Shown piece by piece: positions 8,246 through 21,002 of a stretch of DNA of 58,364 nt. The stretch is taken from NCBI GenBank assembly GCA_000430305.1, contig ASZZ01000013.1, forward strand, positions 1-58,364, in the 5' to 3' direction. Numbering within the stretch: position 1 is the first letter of the stretch; every line of letters begins with the position of its first letter. The notes beneath the pieces are model-generated. The model was not told the origin of the DNA, made no database searches, and worked only from the letters and a program-made list of their open reading frames with translations. The translations under genes and the position numbers were made by a program. The stretch comes from Streptococcus mitis 17/34. GTDB taxonomy: Bacteria > Bacillota > Bacilli > Lactobacillales > Streptococcaceae.

Positions 8246-9751
8246 TCAATGCGCCAACATTTCTTGAGCGATTTCTTGGCCAGATAGGTTATCTGGGTAG
8301 TAGGTTGGCCAGTTGTCCATTTCTTCAAAGAGGGCTTCTTGGCTTGTGCCTCCAAAGAAGATATGGAAATGTTCTGCCTTGACTGGGGCGATATTGTGGT
8401 CACTAAATTGAACATACTTAAACTGTCCAGCGTTAGCATCTGTGGCTTCAAAGAGGAAGCGCACGCCACGATTGCCTTTCTTATAAGTCAAGATTTTCTT
8501 GCCGACATACTTGTAGGTGAATTTCTTACTTTGTCCACCTTGAACAAATTCCATAGTATTATCAGTAATGTTGATCTTAGTGACATCTGTCTGATAGCCT
8601 TTTGTATAGTAGGCCTTGTACTCAGCCTGGGTCATCTTACCCGTCAACTTAGCCTTGTAGTCAAAGACTTGGTCAAACGTGCCATCTTCAAGGAAAGGAT
8701 AAACTGATTGCCAGTTACCTGCATAGTCACTCAAGGTGCGGTCCTTGACAGCTGCATCTTCAAAGTAACCATTTTGAACTGTCTTGGTATCCTCTGCCTT
8801 TTCAGGCTCAATTGCTGGACCTTCTTGGTCCGTTGTTTGTTTCAAAGCCTTGAGGTTTTTCTCCATGATAGAGATATAATTTTCTCCAGCCTTTGTATCC
8901 TCTTCTGTCAGACTTTCTAAAGGATTGAGGACATCTGTTTTGACACCTGCTTCTTTTGAAAGCGTATTAGCAAGAGCTTGTGAGGTATTTTCTTCAAAGT
9001 AAATGTAGGCAATTTTATTTTTCTTGACGTACTCTGTCAATTCTGCCAGACGAGCAGCTGATGGCTCTGCATCTGGAGAGAGGCCTGAGATTGCGACTTG
9101 TTTGAGTCCATAGTCCAAAGCAAGATAGTTAAAGGCTGCGTGCTGAGTCACAAAGCTCTTTTGTTTGGCTTGAGACAAGCCTTCTGCATAAGCCTTATCC
9201 AAGGCTTGCAATTTTTCGATATAGGCAGCAGCATTCTTCTCAAAGGTCTCTTTTTTATCAGGATAATCTGATGACAAGCTGTCACGGATGTGCTCTACTA
9301 GTTTAATGGCACGGACTGGTGACAACCAAACATGGGGATCATACTCATGGTGATGGCCTTCTTCTCCATGATCATGGTCTCCCTCTTCTTCCTCGCCACC
9401 TGGTAAGAGCAACATATCACCAGTAGCCTTGATGGTTTTCACCTTTTTCTTATCCAAAGTATCTAGCAATTTAGGGACCCATGTTTCCATGTTTTCATTT
9501 TCATAAACGAAGGTATCTGCGTCTTGGATTTTGGCAACTGCCTTGGCAGAAGGTTCATATTCATGGGGTTCTGTACCAGCACCGATGAGGAGTTCTACAT
9601 TAGCAGTATCTCCTGCGACTTGCTTGGTAAATTCATAGACAGGGTAAAAGGTTGTCACGATATTTAGTTTGCCATCTGCCTGCTTTTGATTGGAACAAGC
9701 CACTAAAAACAAGGCACATAAACTGGCTAGCAATAAGCTAATTTTTTTCAC
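8246..9751 (-). CDS. adcA: AdcA, zinc-binding lipoprotein of the Adc ABC transporter
   Basis: 501 aa, with two zinc-binding domains. The first is a ZnuA/cluster A-I substrate-binding domain with lipobox LVAC (Cys19), candidate ligands His63 and His140, and a mobile acidic, His-rich loop at about 120-137 (HDHGEEGHHHE). The second is a C-terminal ZinT-like domain (from about residue 325, AGNWQSVYPFLEDGTF, ending with AEHFHIFFG). The fused ZnuA-ZinT form is typical of streptococcal AdcA; the separate AdcAII lacks ZinT. Translation starts at GTG (9751), preceded by AGGAGACG. It is last in adcRCBA, 9 bases after adcB. It captures Zn2+ outside the membrane and hands it to AdcB. Confidence 0.95.
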   Translation of the reverse strand: MKKISLLLASLCALFLVACSNQKQADGKLNIVTTFYPVYEFTKQVAGDTANVELLIGAGTEPHEYEPSAKAVAKIQDADTFVYENENMETWVPKLLDTLDKKKVKTIKATGDMLLLPGGEEEEGDHDHGEEGHHHEYDPHVWLSPVRAIKLVEHIRDSLSSDYPDKKETFEKNAAAYIEKLQALDKAYAEGLSQAKQKSFVTQHAAFNYLALDYGLKQVAISGLSPDAEPSAARLAELTEYVKKNKIAYIYFEENTSQALANTLSKEAGVKTDVLNPLESLTEEDTKAGENYISIMEKNLKALKQTTDQEGPAIEPEKAEDTKTVQNGYFEDAAVKDRTLSDYAGNWQSVYPFLEDGTFDQVFDYKAKLTGKMTQAEYKAYYTKGYQTDVTKINITDNTMEFVQGGQSKKFTYKYVGKKILTYKKGNRGVRFLFEATDANAGQFKYVQFSDHNIAPVKAEHFHIFFGGTSQEALFEEMDNWPTYYPDNLSGQEIAQEMLAH

Positions 9752-9760
9752 GTTCGTCTC

Positions 9761-10566
9761 CTATTTGATAAAACGTCTTACTAAACTAATTAGTAAAAAG
9801 ACAGTTACAAAAATAATGGTAATACTTGCGCTTGCAGGTGTTTCTGCATAGTAGGAAATGTAGAGTCCTGCAACCATTCCCAAAAATCCAATAGCACTGG
9901 CTAGCAGCATAACCGATTTAAAGTTTTTCCCCAGACGCAGGGCAATACTAGCTGGCAAGACCATAATGGTCGATACCAGAAGAGCTCCTGCTGCAGGAAT
10001 CATAAGGGCAATGGCCACCCCTGTCACCATGTTAAAAAGAATAGACATGGTACGAACGGGCAAGCCATCCACAAAGGCCGTATCCTCATCAAAGGTCAAG
10101 ATATACATAGGACGAAGGAAGAGGAAGGTCAAAATCAAAACAACCGCCGCAATGACAAAGAGGGAAATGACCTGCTCTTCACTGATAGTCACAATCGAAC
10201 CAAAAAGATACTGGTCCAAACTCATAGAACTCGAGCTTTTACCCTTGCTCATGACAATCAGAGAAACAGCCAGACCTGTTGACATGAGGATAGCTGTCCC
10301 GATTTCCATAAAGCTCTTGTAAACCGTACGGAGATACTCCAAAAAGACCGCCGCAATCAAGACAATGGCAATAGTGGAAATAGTCGGAGAAATCCCCAAA
10401 ACCAGCCCAAAGGCTACACCCGAAAGCGAGACGTGGCTGAGGGTATCACTCATCAAACTCTGACGACGTAAGATAAGGAAGGTTCCCAATACCGGCGAGA
10501 AAAGACTCATGCAATAACCGCCAGAAAGGCACGCTGCATAAAGTCATAAGATAATAAACTAAGCAT
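9761..10566 (-). pseudogene. adcB: AdcB, zinc ABC transporter permease, frameshifted near the N-terminus
   Basis: ABC-3 family permease with about eight hydrophobic segments. It would be 268 aa if the frame were intact. The first 19 residues ([19 protein letters not shown]) are read from ATG at 10566. One G is then missing at about 10511 (plus strand CATGCAAT, expected CATGGCAAT), so the rest of the protein, from MSLFSPVLGTFLILRRQ, is in another frame. ATG 10566 overlaps the adcC stop by 8 bases (ATGCTTAG), implying translational coupling. The permease forms the membrane channel with AdcA and AdcC for Zn2+ import. The one-base lesion fits the window-wide indel pattern and may be a sequencing error. 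Confidence 0.9.
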
Positions 10567-11263
10567 GTCCCACCTCCTGATCATTCTCATGAACATTGAA
10601 ACAACGCCATGGCGAGTCTTGGTTACGGACTAGATGAATATTGCGGTCTGCATAGTCCTTAACTTCTTCAGGGTCATGAGTAATCATCAAAACAGCCTTG
10701 CCATGATGATGGGCGCTATGGTGCATGAGTTCGTAAAATTCATTTTTACTTCCTGCATCCATCCCCGTTGTCGGCTCATCTAAGATAAATACATCAGGGT
10801 CAGAAGCAAACATACGTGCAATCACCGCTCGCTGCTTTTGTCCTCCAGAAAGAGAACCCAAGCGTTTGTCTCTGTGTTCCCACATGCCCACTGAGTCTAG
10901 ACTGGCCTTGATATGCTCCTCATCATGAGCATTCAAGCGACGGAACCAGCCCTTTCGCGGATAACGACCCGACTTAACAAATTCATAAACCGTACTTGGA
11001 AAACCTGCATTAAAACTGGCAATCTGTTGGGGAAGATAGGCTATTCTCAATTTCTTGCCTTGCGTATTTGTCTTTGAAATGGTCACCTTACCAATGCGTG
11101 GTTGGAGGATACCAAGACTGGCCTTTATGAGCGTCGTCTTAGCCGCGCCATTTTCCCCTGTCAAAGTCACAAATTCCCCACTATCAACACTATAATTGAT
11201 ATGTTCAAGAACAGGCTCCTTATCATAATAGAAGGACAAATCCTCTACCGTAATATATCTCAT
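10559..11263 (-). CDS. adcC: AdcC, zinc ABC transporter ATPase
   Basis: 234-aa ABC ATPase with signature LSGGQKQR, Walker B VFILDEP and an H-loop at ITHDPEEV. The Walker A reads GENGAAKTT: the usual Gly just before the Lys is Ala. I believe the pneumococcal protein carries the same change, but this comes from memory. A His-rich patch (HHSAHHHGK) lies downstream of Walker B. The ATG overlaps the adcR stop by one base, and the end overlaps adcB. It powers zinc uptake with AdcB and AdcA. Confidence 0.95.
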   Translation of the reverse strand: MRYITVEDLSFYYDKEPVLEHINYSVDSGEFVTLTGENGAAKTTLIKASLGILQPRIGKVTISKTNTQGKKLRIAYLPQQIASFNAGFPSTVYEFVKSGRYPRKGWFRRLNAHDEEHIKASLDSVGMWEHRDKRLGSLSGGQKQRAVIARMFASDPDVFILDEPTTGMDAGSKNEFYELMHHSAHHHGKAVLMITHDPEEVKDYADRNIHLVRNQDSPWRCFNVHENDQEVGHA

Positions 11264-11703
11264 TATTTGATTTCTCCTACTAAAGCAGTCAAAAACCGCT
11301 GGATCACTTTTTGTTCATTTGGAGTAAACTGAGTTGCCACTTGTTCATAGGTTAAAAGTGTATGCTCATGGTGATGATGATGCTCTTCAGCGATTGGACG
11401 AGCCAAGTCAGTCAATTGATAAAAAATCACACGCGCATCCTTTGGATCCTTGGATGTCTCCAACATTCCTTCTTTTACCAAAGACTTAATGGCCTTGGTA
11501 ACTGCCGCCTGACTGACATTGAGACGACGAGCCAATTCCGAATTTGTTAAAGATTCCTCTGACAAAAGCATAAGGATATGCTCCTGGGTATTAGTCAGAG
11601 CTACCTCGCTAGTACAATGACCTATTAGGATTTCATGCTGATTTTCTGCCTGCAAAATCACCTCATTCAAAAAAGCATCGATAGCCTTCGCTAGCTGTCT
11701 CAT
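11263..11703 (-). CDS. adcR: AdcR, MarR-family zinc-responsive repressor
   Basis: 146-aa MarR/SlyA winged-helix protein. The HTH lies in [27 protein letters not shown]. The C-terminal helix is rich in His (EEHHHHHEH) and helps form the zinc sites along with acidic and His residues near the N-terminus ([11 protein letters not shown]). With zinc bound it represses its own operon. It is the first gene of adcRCBA, and a matching operator overlaps the promoter upstream. Confidence 0.95.
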   Translation of the reverse strand: MRQLAKAIDAFLNEVILQAENQHEILIGHCTSEVALTNTQEHILMLLSEESLTNSELARRLNVSQAAVTKAIKSLVKEGMLETSKDPKDARVIFYQLTDLARPIAEEHHHHHEHTLLTYEQVATQFTPNEQKVIQRFLTALVGEIK

Positions 11704-11768
11704 ATCTGACTCCTTTCCTTCTAGATTTCTCCATTTTTAAGAGAAAAATACTATTCTTTAGAATTTTA

Positions 11769-11807
11769 TTTACCAGTTAATTATATCACAAGCAAAAAAA
11801 GAGTCAA
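11769..11807 (-). promoter_or_regulatory. adcRCBA promoter with AdcR operator
   Basis: Minus strand: TTGACT (11802-11807), a 16-base spacer and TATAAT (11780-11785). Partly overlapping the -10 is TTAACTGGTAAA (11769-11780). This differs by one base from the AdcR consensus TTAACYRGTTAA, so the repressor would cover the transcription start. Confidence 0.8.
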
Positions 11808-11856
11808 GAAAAAACGTGAAAACCAGTTTCATTCTTGAACTCTTCCATACTATTAT

Positions 11857-13360
<1,504 letters not shown>

Positions 13361-13369
13361 TTATTTCCT

Positions 13370-14614
13370 TTATTTTTTAAACCATAAATCATTCAAAAAT
13401 CCAGAAAAGATTAAGAATGACAGCATGACGACATGGAAGGTGACAACCATGCCAAGCAACTGAATCCAGCGATTCTCAGGTAGAGCAGCTTTTCCTGCTT
13501 TTTTCCGTTCCTTATTGAGCGTTTTTTTCTTGCGAACCCAAGCATCATTGACGACCAAGCCCAATCCATGAAAGAGTCCATAGACGATATAGTACCAAGT
13601 CACTCCATGCCAAAATCCCATAATCAGCATATTTACAATGTAGGCCACACTTGAGGTTACATTGCGATTCTTAAAGACCTTCTTTCTGGTCAACACCATG
13701 ACCATTCGCATAAAGATAAAGTCACGGAACCAGAAAGACAGACTCATGTGCCAACGATTCCAAAATTCCTTTAAATCCCTTGATAAAAAGGGTTTGTTAA
13801 AGTTGATAGGGCTACGGATTCCCATCAAATTTGAAATGGCTAAGGCAAACATAGAGTAACCTGCAAAGTCAAAGAAAAGCTCCAGACCAAAGGTATACAT
13901 AACTGCCAAGGCATAGAGGTTAAAGAAGCCACCTGACTGCAGGGCTAAATTCTTCAAAGGAGGCAACAAGGTCTCTCCTAAAACATGAGCTAGGATAAAC
14001 TTATACAAAAAGCCCCACATGATATAGCGAACAGATTCATCCAGCATATCCATCAACTCATCCCTCTCAGGAATGGTCTGATAATTTTCATTAAAACGCT
14101 TAAAGCGATCAATTGGACCACTCGAGAAAGTCGGCATGAAAAGAAGAAAACGTAGGAATTCCCAGAGGGTAAAATCCTTAATCACTCCATCTCTCAGCTC
14201 GATGATAATCCCAACCGAACGAAAGGTCAGGTAAGAAATTCCCAAGAACCCTAGCAAAGACTGCGTTCCATTGATAGCTGGCTGCGCCTTGACAAAGATA
14301 ATCGGAAGTAGGGACAGAAAACTAACTAAGTAGAAGACCCACTTGCCATCCTTGCTTTTTCGATAATGCTTGTAGAAAAGCAGAAGCAATATTTCCCAGC
14401 AAAGGTAAATACCCAAGGCAGCCAATTGATTGGTCTTCCCACCTACCAACATGGTGACGATAAAGAAGAGGCTAACCAGCACTTCATACCAGGCAAAGCG
14501 TTTCTTGAAAAAGAGGCCTATAAAGATGGGCAAGGTTGCAACAATCACATAGACAAAGTACTGAGGATTGCCGTATGGCTCTAAATGAGGAAGCTGTTGA
14601 AAGAACTCCATCAT
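13370..14614 (-). CDS. dltB: DltB, MBOAT-family D-alanyl transfer protein
   Basis: 414 aa with many transmembrane helices and the MBOAT signature region. The catalytic His is likely in [35 protein letters not shown] is the second conserved block. It moves D-alanyl groups from DltC across the membrane. The start overlaps the dltA stop (ATGATGG; either of two adjacent ATGs, 14614 or 14611). Confidence 0.95.
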   Translation of the reverse strand: MMEFFQQLPHLEPYGNPQYFVYVIVATLPIFIGLFFKKRFAWYEVLVSLFFIVTMLVGGKTNQLAALGIYLCWEILLLLFYKHYRKSKDGKWVFYLVSFLSLLPIIFVKAQPAINGTQSLLGFLGISYLTFRSVGIIIELRDGVIKDFTLWEFLRFLLFMPTFSSGPIDRFKRFNENYQTIPERDELMDMLDESVRYIMWGFLYKFILAHVLGETLLPPLKNLALQSGGFFNLYALAVMYTFGLELFFDFAGYSMFALAISNLMGIRSPINFNKPFLSRDLKEFWNRWHMSLSFWFRDFIFMRMVMVLTRKKVFKNRNVTSSVAYIVNMLIMGFWHGVTWYYIVYGLFHGLGLVVNDAWVRKKKTLNKERKKAGKAALPENRWIQLLGMVVTFHVVMLSFLIFSGFLNDLWFKK

Positions 14615-16160
14615 CTCTTATTCACCTCGTTAATCAATCCTTTGATGTCAATTTTTCCATTTGGAGTCAGTGGTAAACTGTCTCGGTAAAGGAATTTAGA
14701 CGGCATCATATAGGACATCATGATATCTGTCAAGTCTTCCTTAATGGCCTTGGTAATATCGATATCACGCTCAAACTGCTCACGAACACCATCTTTTAAG
14801 ATGACATAGGCCAGTAGATTTTGTACCTTGTGGTCCTTGTTATAACGCGGAACAGCGACAGCAGACTCAATATAGCGAGACTTGTTAAGATTTTGAGAGA
14901 CATCTTCTAATTCAATGCGGTAACCGTTAAACTTAATCTGGAAGTCCATGCGTCCTCCGTAGAGAAGCAAGCCTTCATCTGTCATGGTTCCAACATCGCC
15001 TGTGTGATAGGCTGGCAGCCCTTCAAATTCAAAGAAGCTTCCGCTGTTTTTTCAGGATTGTTCATATAACCTTTTGAAACAGCTGGCCCAGAAACAATGA
15101 TTTCTCCCTGTTCACCATTTGGCAGTTTATTGCCTTCCTCGTCAATGATAAAGGTTGGAGAATCAGCCTTGGTATAGCCGATTGGTAGGCGTTTGAGAGT
15201 CGCTAACATCTCGTCTGTCACGGCAACTGCTGACAGGGCCACTGTCGCTTCTGTTGGGCCGTAAGCATTGATAATACGGGCATTTGGGAAACGCTCGCGC
15301 AGTTTTTGAGCTGTTTTGACCGTCAATTCTTCACCATCAAAGTAGAAATGCGTGATTCCAGACATTTTCTCGCTGTTGAAGTCTTCAGACAACATGGCCA
15401 TATCCACAAAGGATGGTGTTGATGTCCAGATAGCAATTGGCAATGAAAAGATGGTCGCAAAGAGTTGCTTAAAGTCTTGAGTAATGGCTGAAGGAAGAGC
15501 AAAAAGTGTACCACCAAGTGCCAAGGTCGGTGCCCAGTACATGACAGATAGGTCAAAAGAATAAGGTGGCTGAGCCAGCATTTGTGGACGACTCGGTGTC
15601 GCAAATTCCTTATCCGTAATCATCCAGTTGGTAAAGCTGAGGAGATTATCATGTGAAATCTGCACTCCCTTAGGCTTACCAGTCGTACCAGAAGTAAAGA
15701 TAATGTAGTAATTATCATCTCCCTTGACTGGATGCGTGATTTCATAGTTATTCCCTTGGGCAAAGGCTTCTTGAATCCGAGCTAGATTCAATATCGGTGT
15801 AGAAACCTGCTCTAATGGAAAGTCTGAAATGGCAATAATCAAACTTGGCTCCGCTACTTCTAAAATAGCTGAAACTCGCTCCAAGGCCGAATGACTATCA
15901 ATTGGAATGTAGGCATGTCCTGACTTAGTCAAGGCTACAAAAGTTGCCAACATTTCATATTCTTGGCCACCAAAAATGACTACAGGAGACTTCTCAGGCA
16001 AGCCTAGTTGGTCAATGGCTGCAGCTAAACTATCCGAATCAGCCTTTAAATCGCCATAAGTGTGTTCCTGCCCCAAAACATTATAGACAGGATAGCTAGG
16101 CTGTGTCTGAGCAAAATGCTCAATGGTTTCAATCATATCTACTATTGGTTTGTTTGACAC
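14611..16160 (-). pseudogene. dltA: DltA, D-alanine-DltC ligase, frameshifted
   Basis: Adenylate-forming ligase of about 516 aa that activates D-alanine and loads DltC in the cytoplasm. The P-loop-like core motif is [26 protein letters not shown] and the C-terminal [12 protein letters not shown] with the catalytic Lys are present. The frame breaks after NNPEKTAEA: plus strand AAAGAAGC at 15031-15038 lacks one base, so the first frame runs into SLNLKG and stops at the ATGA at 14982-14985, where the second piece ([15 protein letters not shown]) begins. Start is GTG at 16160 with AGGAG upstream. A true loss would abolish D-alanylation, yet the rest of the operon is intact, which favours sequencing error. 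Confidence 0.92.
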
Positions 16161-16180
16161 AATAGGGATTCTCCTTCAAA

Positions 16181-16312
16181 TTAAAATTCATTATAGATAA
16201 AGCTTCCTTGACCCTGACCAAGATAGCTAAAGAAGTAAAGCAGCCCTAAAAAGATAAGAAAATACAAGGCTGTCCGACCAAGAAAAAGGTACAATTCTTT
16301 TCTCTGTTTCAT
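16181..16312 (-). CDS. dltX: DltX, small membrane protein of the dlt operon
   Basis: 43 aa, starting MKQRKELYLFLGRTALYF and ending GSFIYNEF. It has a positively charged N-terminus, one transmembrane helix and the conserved C-terminal FIYNEF-type tail that defines DltX. It is the first gene of the dlt operon, 20 bases before dltA. In other Firmicutes DltX is needed for D-alanylation and its tail has been proposed as an acyl carrier intermediate. It is short and easily missed by gene callers. Confidence 0.9.
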   Translation of the reverse strand: MKQRKELYLFLGRTALYFLIFLGLLYFFSYLGQGQGSFIYNEF

Positions 16313-16383
16313 CAAGAAAAACCATTCATTTCTGTAATTTTTCGCTAAAATAAAAGTGATTCTTACTAGCTTATTTTTCTACC

Positions 16384-16413
16384 ATTGTACCACTTTATAT
16401 AGTATTTTTTCAA
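16384..16413 (-). promoter_or_regulatory. dlt operon promoter
   Basis: Minus strand TTGAAA (16408-16413), an 18-base spacer and TACAAT (16384-16389), about 70 bases before dltX. The rest of the gap 16313-16540 is AT-rich with no gene. Confidence 0.6.
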
Positions 16414-16486
16414 TTGTTTACCATATGTTTTCACTACATTTCAGCTTATTTTAAGGATTATGCGGTTTTTCTATGTATATTTTAAA

Positions 16487-16517
16487 AGAAAAAAGCCTGA
16501 GATACTCATCTCAAGCT
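16487..16517 (-). terminator. Terminator downstream of glpF
   Basis: On the minus strand, stem AGCTTGAGAT / ATCTCAGGCT with loop GAGT, followed by TTTTTTCTTTT. It separates the glp operon (with its BOX element) from the dlt promoter. Confidence 0.75.
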
Positions 16518-16539
16518 CTATCAAAATAGTTGTTTTCTA

Positions 16540-16690
16540 ATACTCAATGAAAATCAAAGAGCAAACTAGGAAGCTAGCCGCATGTTGCTCAAAGCACTGC
16601 TTTGAGGTTGCAGATAGAACTGACGAAGTCAGTAACCATACATACGGTAAGGCGACGCTGACGTAGTTTGAATTTAATTTTCGAAGAGTA
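16540..16690. repeat. Full BOX element (A-B-C) next to glpF
   Basis: ATACTCAATGAAAATCAAAG at the left, boxB with CAAAGCACTGCTTTG, then TACGGTAAGGCGACGCTGACG and TTTTCGAAGAGTA at the right. The boxA end stops 3 bases before the glpF stop codon, so the element sits in the transcribed 3' region between glpF and its terminator. Confidence 0.9.
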
Positions 16691-16693
16691 AAA

Positions 16694-17398
16694 TTAGAAA
16701 AGTGAGAATACAAGCACGGCCAAGGCTGCACCGATAACAGGGCCCACAACTGGAATCCAAGCATAAGACCAGTCTCCGTCTCCCTTGTTTGGAATTGGTA
16801 AAATGCTGTGTATGATACGAGGGCCAAGGTCACGCGCAGGATTCAAGGCATAACCTGTTGTCCCACCTAGCGAAAGACCGATACCGACAATCAAGGTACC
16901 AACTGCGAAGGTTCCGATACCTGCCTGAAAATCGTAAAGACCTAAAGCAAAGATTGTCAACACCAAAACAAAGGTTCCAAGGATTTCACTGATTAAGTTA
17001 GAAACTGTATCCTTGATGGCTGGGCCAGTACTGAAGGTTGCCAAGATATTGCCTGCATTTTCTTCTGCCTCATAATGCGGTTTGAATTGCAACCAAACCA
17101 AAATCTGACCGAGCATAGCCCCTGCGAACTGAGCTAGGATGTAAGGGAAAACGGAAGCCCAAGGCAAACCACCTTTTAAAGCCACACCAATAGTCACAGC
17201 TGGGTTTAAATGAGCTGGACTGAGCTTGCCAGATACAAATACTGCAACCGCAACTGCAATCCCCCAACCCATAGTAATCACAATCCAACCTGAACTGTTG
17301 CTCTTAGTTTTTGGAAGAACCACACCTGCAACAACACCATTTCCTAGAAGAATCAGGATTAAAGTCCCCAAAAATTCTCCAAATAATTCATTCATCAT
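16694..17398 (-). CDS. glpF: GlpF, glycerol uptake facilitator
   Basis: 234-aa aquaglyceroporin of the MIP family. It has six membrane segments and the two pore motifs, NPA as HLNPAVT near residue 67 and the second as LNPARDLGPR. Start ATG 17398 has GGAGAC upstream; the frame stays open to a GTG at 17452 but without support. It is the last gene of glpKOF and brings glycerol in for GlpK. Confidence 0.93.
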   Translation of the reverse strand: MMNELFGEFLGTLILILLGNGVVAGVVLPKTKSNSSGWIVITMGWGIAVAVAVFVSGKLSPAHLNPAVTIGVALKGGLPWASVFPYILAQFAGAMLGQILVWLQFKPHYEAEENAGNILATFSTGPAIKDTVSNLISEILGTFVLVLTIFALGLYDFQAGIGTFAVGTLIVGIGLSLGGTTGYALNPARDLGPRIIHSILPIPNKGDGDWSYAWIPVVGPVIGAALAVLVFSLF

Positions 17399-17467
17399 CT
17401 TTCTGTCTCCATTAAAAAGAATGGGCGGGCGACAAGGAATACTGCCCTCCACCTCTTTTCCTTTTTC

Positions 17468-19294
17468 TTAATTTTTTAATTCTGCTAAATCATTGTTAGC
17501 AAGAGCTGCTTCGACATCCGCACGGTAGGCTGCTTTTTCTTCTTCTGACCAATCATAGAATCGTCCCATTTCATTCAAAACTGGCTCAACGATACTATCC
17601 AAACTATCACGCATAAAGAGCATGTGGTTGGTACGACGAAGAAGGAAGTCAACTGGGCTAAGAGCCAACTCATTGCGCATTGCATAGTGAAGGGACAAGG
17701 TGTCTGCCAAGCTGAGTCCTGGCGCCTGTTCCAAGCTGTGAGCAAGGGCGAAGACCTTCGGTGCATTTGAACCGTAAAGATTTGCTAGATAGTGAGCTTC
17801 CTTGCTATCCAAACCACGTGAAACTCCAAGTTGGGCAAAGGCTTCGATTTCTGAGTCCACATTTGCTGGGTTCAATTCTCCACCTGAAACAGGGTAAGTC
17901 TTAGAATTGATGAGTTTAAAGCTGCGGTCAAATTCTGCTTTGAGGATGTCAACCACGCGCTCCATAGCACCTTCAGCCATCTTACGGTAGTCTGTGATTT
18001 TACCACCAGCAAGGGTCAAAAGGCCATTGTCATCACGGTCCAAGCTCGAACCACGAGAAACTGCAGATGGATCCAAATGTTTCTCAGATGTGCTGCTTTC
18101 AAGCTTGCTAACAGCAGATTCAACATCTTCACGCGTTTTTTCTTTCGATAGATAAGCTTCGACAGTCGCAATCAAGCTATTGAAGCTTTCATCACTAATG
18201 GTTCCGTTATTTCCACCATTGTAGTCAGAAGCGCTATTACCTGCAATCAATGGACGAAGACCAGCCCAGCTGCTTTCGATATCATCGATGGTGATGTTAG
18301 CTTCTGGAAAGCGGTTGTTGACAATACCAAGTAGATAATCTACATCTTCCTGCGTCACTTTTGGATGTTCTAAATCACCTGTGTAGTCTGTATCCGTTGT
18401 ACCAAAGTAAGTCTTGTTTTCACGTGGGAGAACAAAGACCATCCGACCGTCACCCAAGCCTGTATCAAAGTAAACTGGTTGTGAAACCTTGATCTTGCTT
18501 GAATCAACTACTAAGTGAACTCCCTTGGTTGGGCGCATTTGTGAGAATTGGGTTCCCTTATTAGACAAATTACGCACCTTGTCGCTCCAAGGACCTGTTG
18601 TGTTGATAACCAGACGAGACTTGATTTCAAAGACTTGGTCTGTCAACAAATCACGAGCTACAACACCTGTAATCTTGCCACTTTCGTCAAAGAGGAAACC
18701 TTCTGCCTTCACGTGGTTGGCAATGAGGGCACCGTCTTGGTTGGCACGTTTGATGTTTTCAATCACGAGACGCGCATCGTTGTTACGGAAGTCAAGGTAA
18801 ACCCCACCTCCTACCAAACCTTCTTTCTTCAAGTTTGGCTGGCGTTCCAAGACTTCTTCCTTGCTCAAGACCTTGTTAGCAGCTGGTGTGTTGTTAACAC
18901 CCGCCAAAAGGTCGTACAAGTCCATGGCTACTTTGAGACGGAAGAGGCTAAAGGTCGCTCCATCTTCATCGTAAACTGGCAAGAGCATTGGGTCTGGTTT
19001 TGGAATGTGTGGAGCAATTTGTTGTACCACTGCACGTTCTGAAACCGTATCTGATACTACTTCTACGTCAAATTGCTTAAGGTAACGAAGACCTCCGTGA
19101 ACCAATTTTGTTGAACGGCTAGATGTTCCTTCTGCAAAGTCTTGCATTTCAATCAAACCAGTATCTAGACCACTAGCTGCTGCCTGTAAAGCTACACCAG
19201 CCCCTGTGATTCCTCCACCGATAATCAAGAGGTCCAGGGTACGTTCCTGCATTTTTTTAATTGATAATTCACGTGTTTTCTTTGAAAATTCCAT
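17468..19294 (-). CDS. glpO: GlpO, alpha-glycerophosphate oxidase
   Basis: 608 aa, full length. An FAD-binding GGGITGAG motif is at 26-33. The protein has the GlpD/GlpO fold and the insert of roughly 50 residues characteristic of the streptococcal oxidase (around YNGGNNGTISDESF...EKHLDPSAVSRG). It oxidises glycerol 3-phosphate to dihydroxyacetone phosphate with O2, releasing H2O2, which is relevant to peroxide production in mitis-group streptococci. It lies between glpK and glpF on the same strand. Confidence 0.95.
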   Translation of the reverse strand: MEFSKKTRELSIKKMQERTLDLLIIGGGITGAGVALQAAASGLDTGLIEMQDFAEGTSSRSTKLVHGGLRYLKQFDVEVVSDTVSERAVVQQIAPHIPKPDPMLLPVYDEDGATFSLFRLKVAMDLYDLLAGVNNTPAANKVLSKEEVLERQPNLKKEGLVGGGVYLDFRNNDARLVIENIKRANQDGALIANHVKAEGFLFDESGKITGVVARDLLTDQVFEIKSRLVINTTGPWSDKVRNLSNKGTQFSQMRPTKGVHLVVDSSKIKVSQPVYFDTGLGDGRMVFVLPRENKTYFGTTDTDYTGDLEHPKVTQEDVDYLLGIVNNRFPEANITIDDIESSWAGLRPLIAGNSASDYNGGNNGTISDESFNSLIATVEAYLSKEKTREDVESAVSKLESSTSEKHLDPSAVSRGSSLDRDDNGLLTLAGGKITDYRKMAEGAMERVVDILKAEFDRSFKLINSKTYPVSGGELNPANVDSEIEAFAQLGVSRGLDSKEAHYLANLYGSNAPKVFALAHSLEQAPGLSLADTLSLHYAMRNELALSPVDFLLRRTNHMLFMRDSLDSIVEPVLNEMGRFYDWSEEEKAAYRADVEAALANNDLAELKN

Positions 19295-19335
19295 ATTTAC
19301 ACACTTTCTAACTGAGTCGCTTTATTCTTCCAGTA

Positions 19336-20889
<1,554 letters not shown>

Positions 20890-20904
20890 CTAACTAGTAT
20901 ACAA

Positions 20905-20920
20905 AATAAAGCGCTTTCTT
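20905..20920 (-). promoter_or_regulatory. Candidate CcpA cre site upstream of glpK
   Basis: The palindrome AAAGCGCTTT (20908-20917) lies in AAGAAAGCGCTTTATT on the minus strand, just upstream of a TATACT that may be the glpK -10. It matches the core of streptococcal cre sites and implies carbon catabolite repression. Confidence 0.55.
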
Positions 20921-20976
20921 GTTTATCAACTTTTTTTAATTTTTAAAAAAATGTGAGGAGATTGTGTAAATTTCAC

Positions 20977-21000
20977 AAAAAGACCTGGAAGAACCAAGCC
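20977..21000 (-). terminator. Possible terminator after the Mga-like regulator gene
   Basis: Minus strand GGCTTGG-TTCTT-CCAGGTC followed by TTTTTG. The stem contains G-T pairs, so it is moderate. Confidence 0.45.
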
Positions 21001-21002
21001 TT

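Noticed and set aside
9340-9400. His/Glu-rich segment of adcA as a separate repeat or coding error
   Set aside because: It is the normal zinc-collecting loop of AdcA.
18525-19042. Long plus-strand ORFs inside glpO
   Set aside because: They are shadows of the glpO reading frame with no translation signals.
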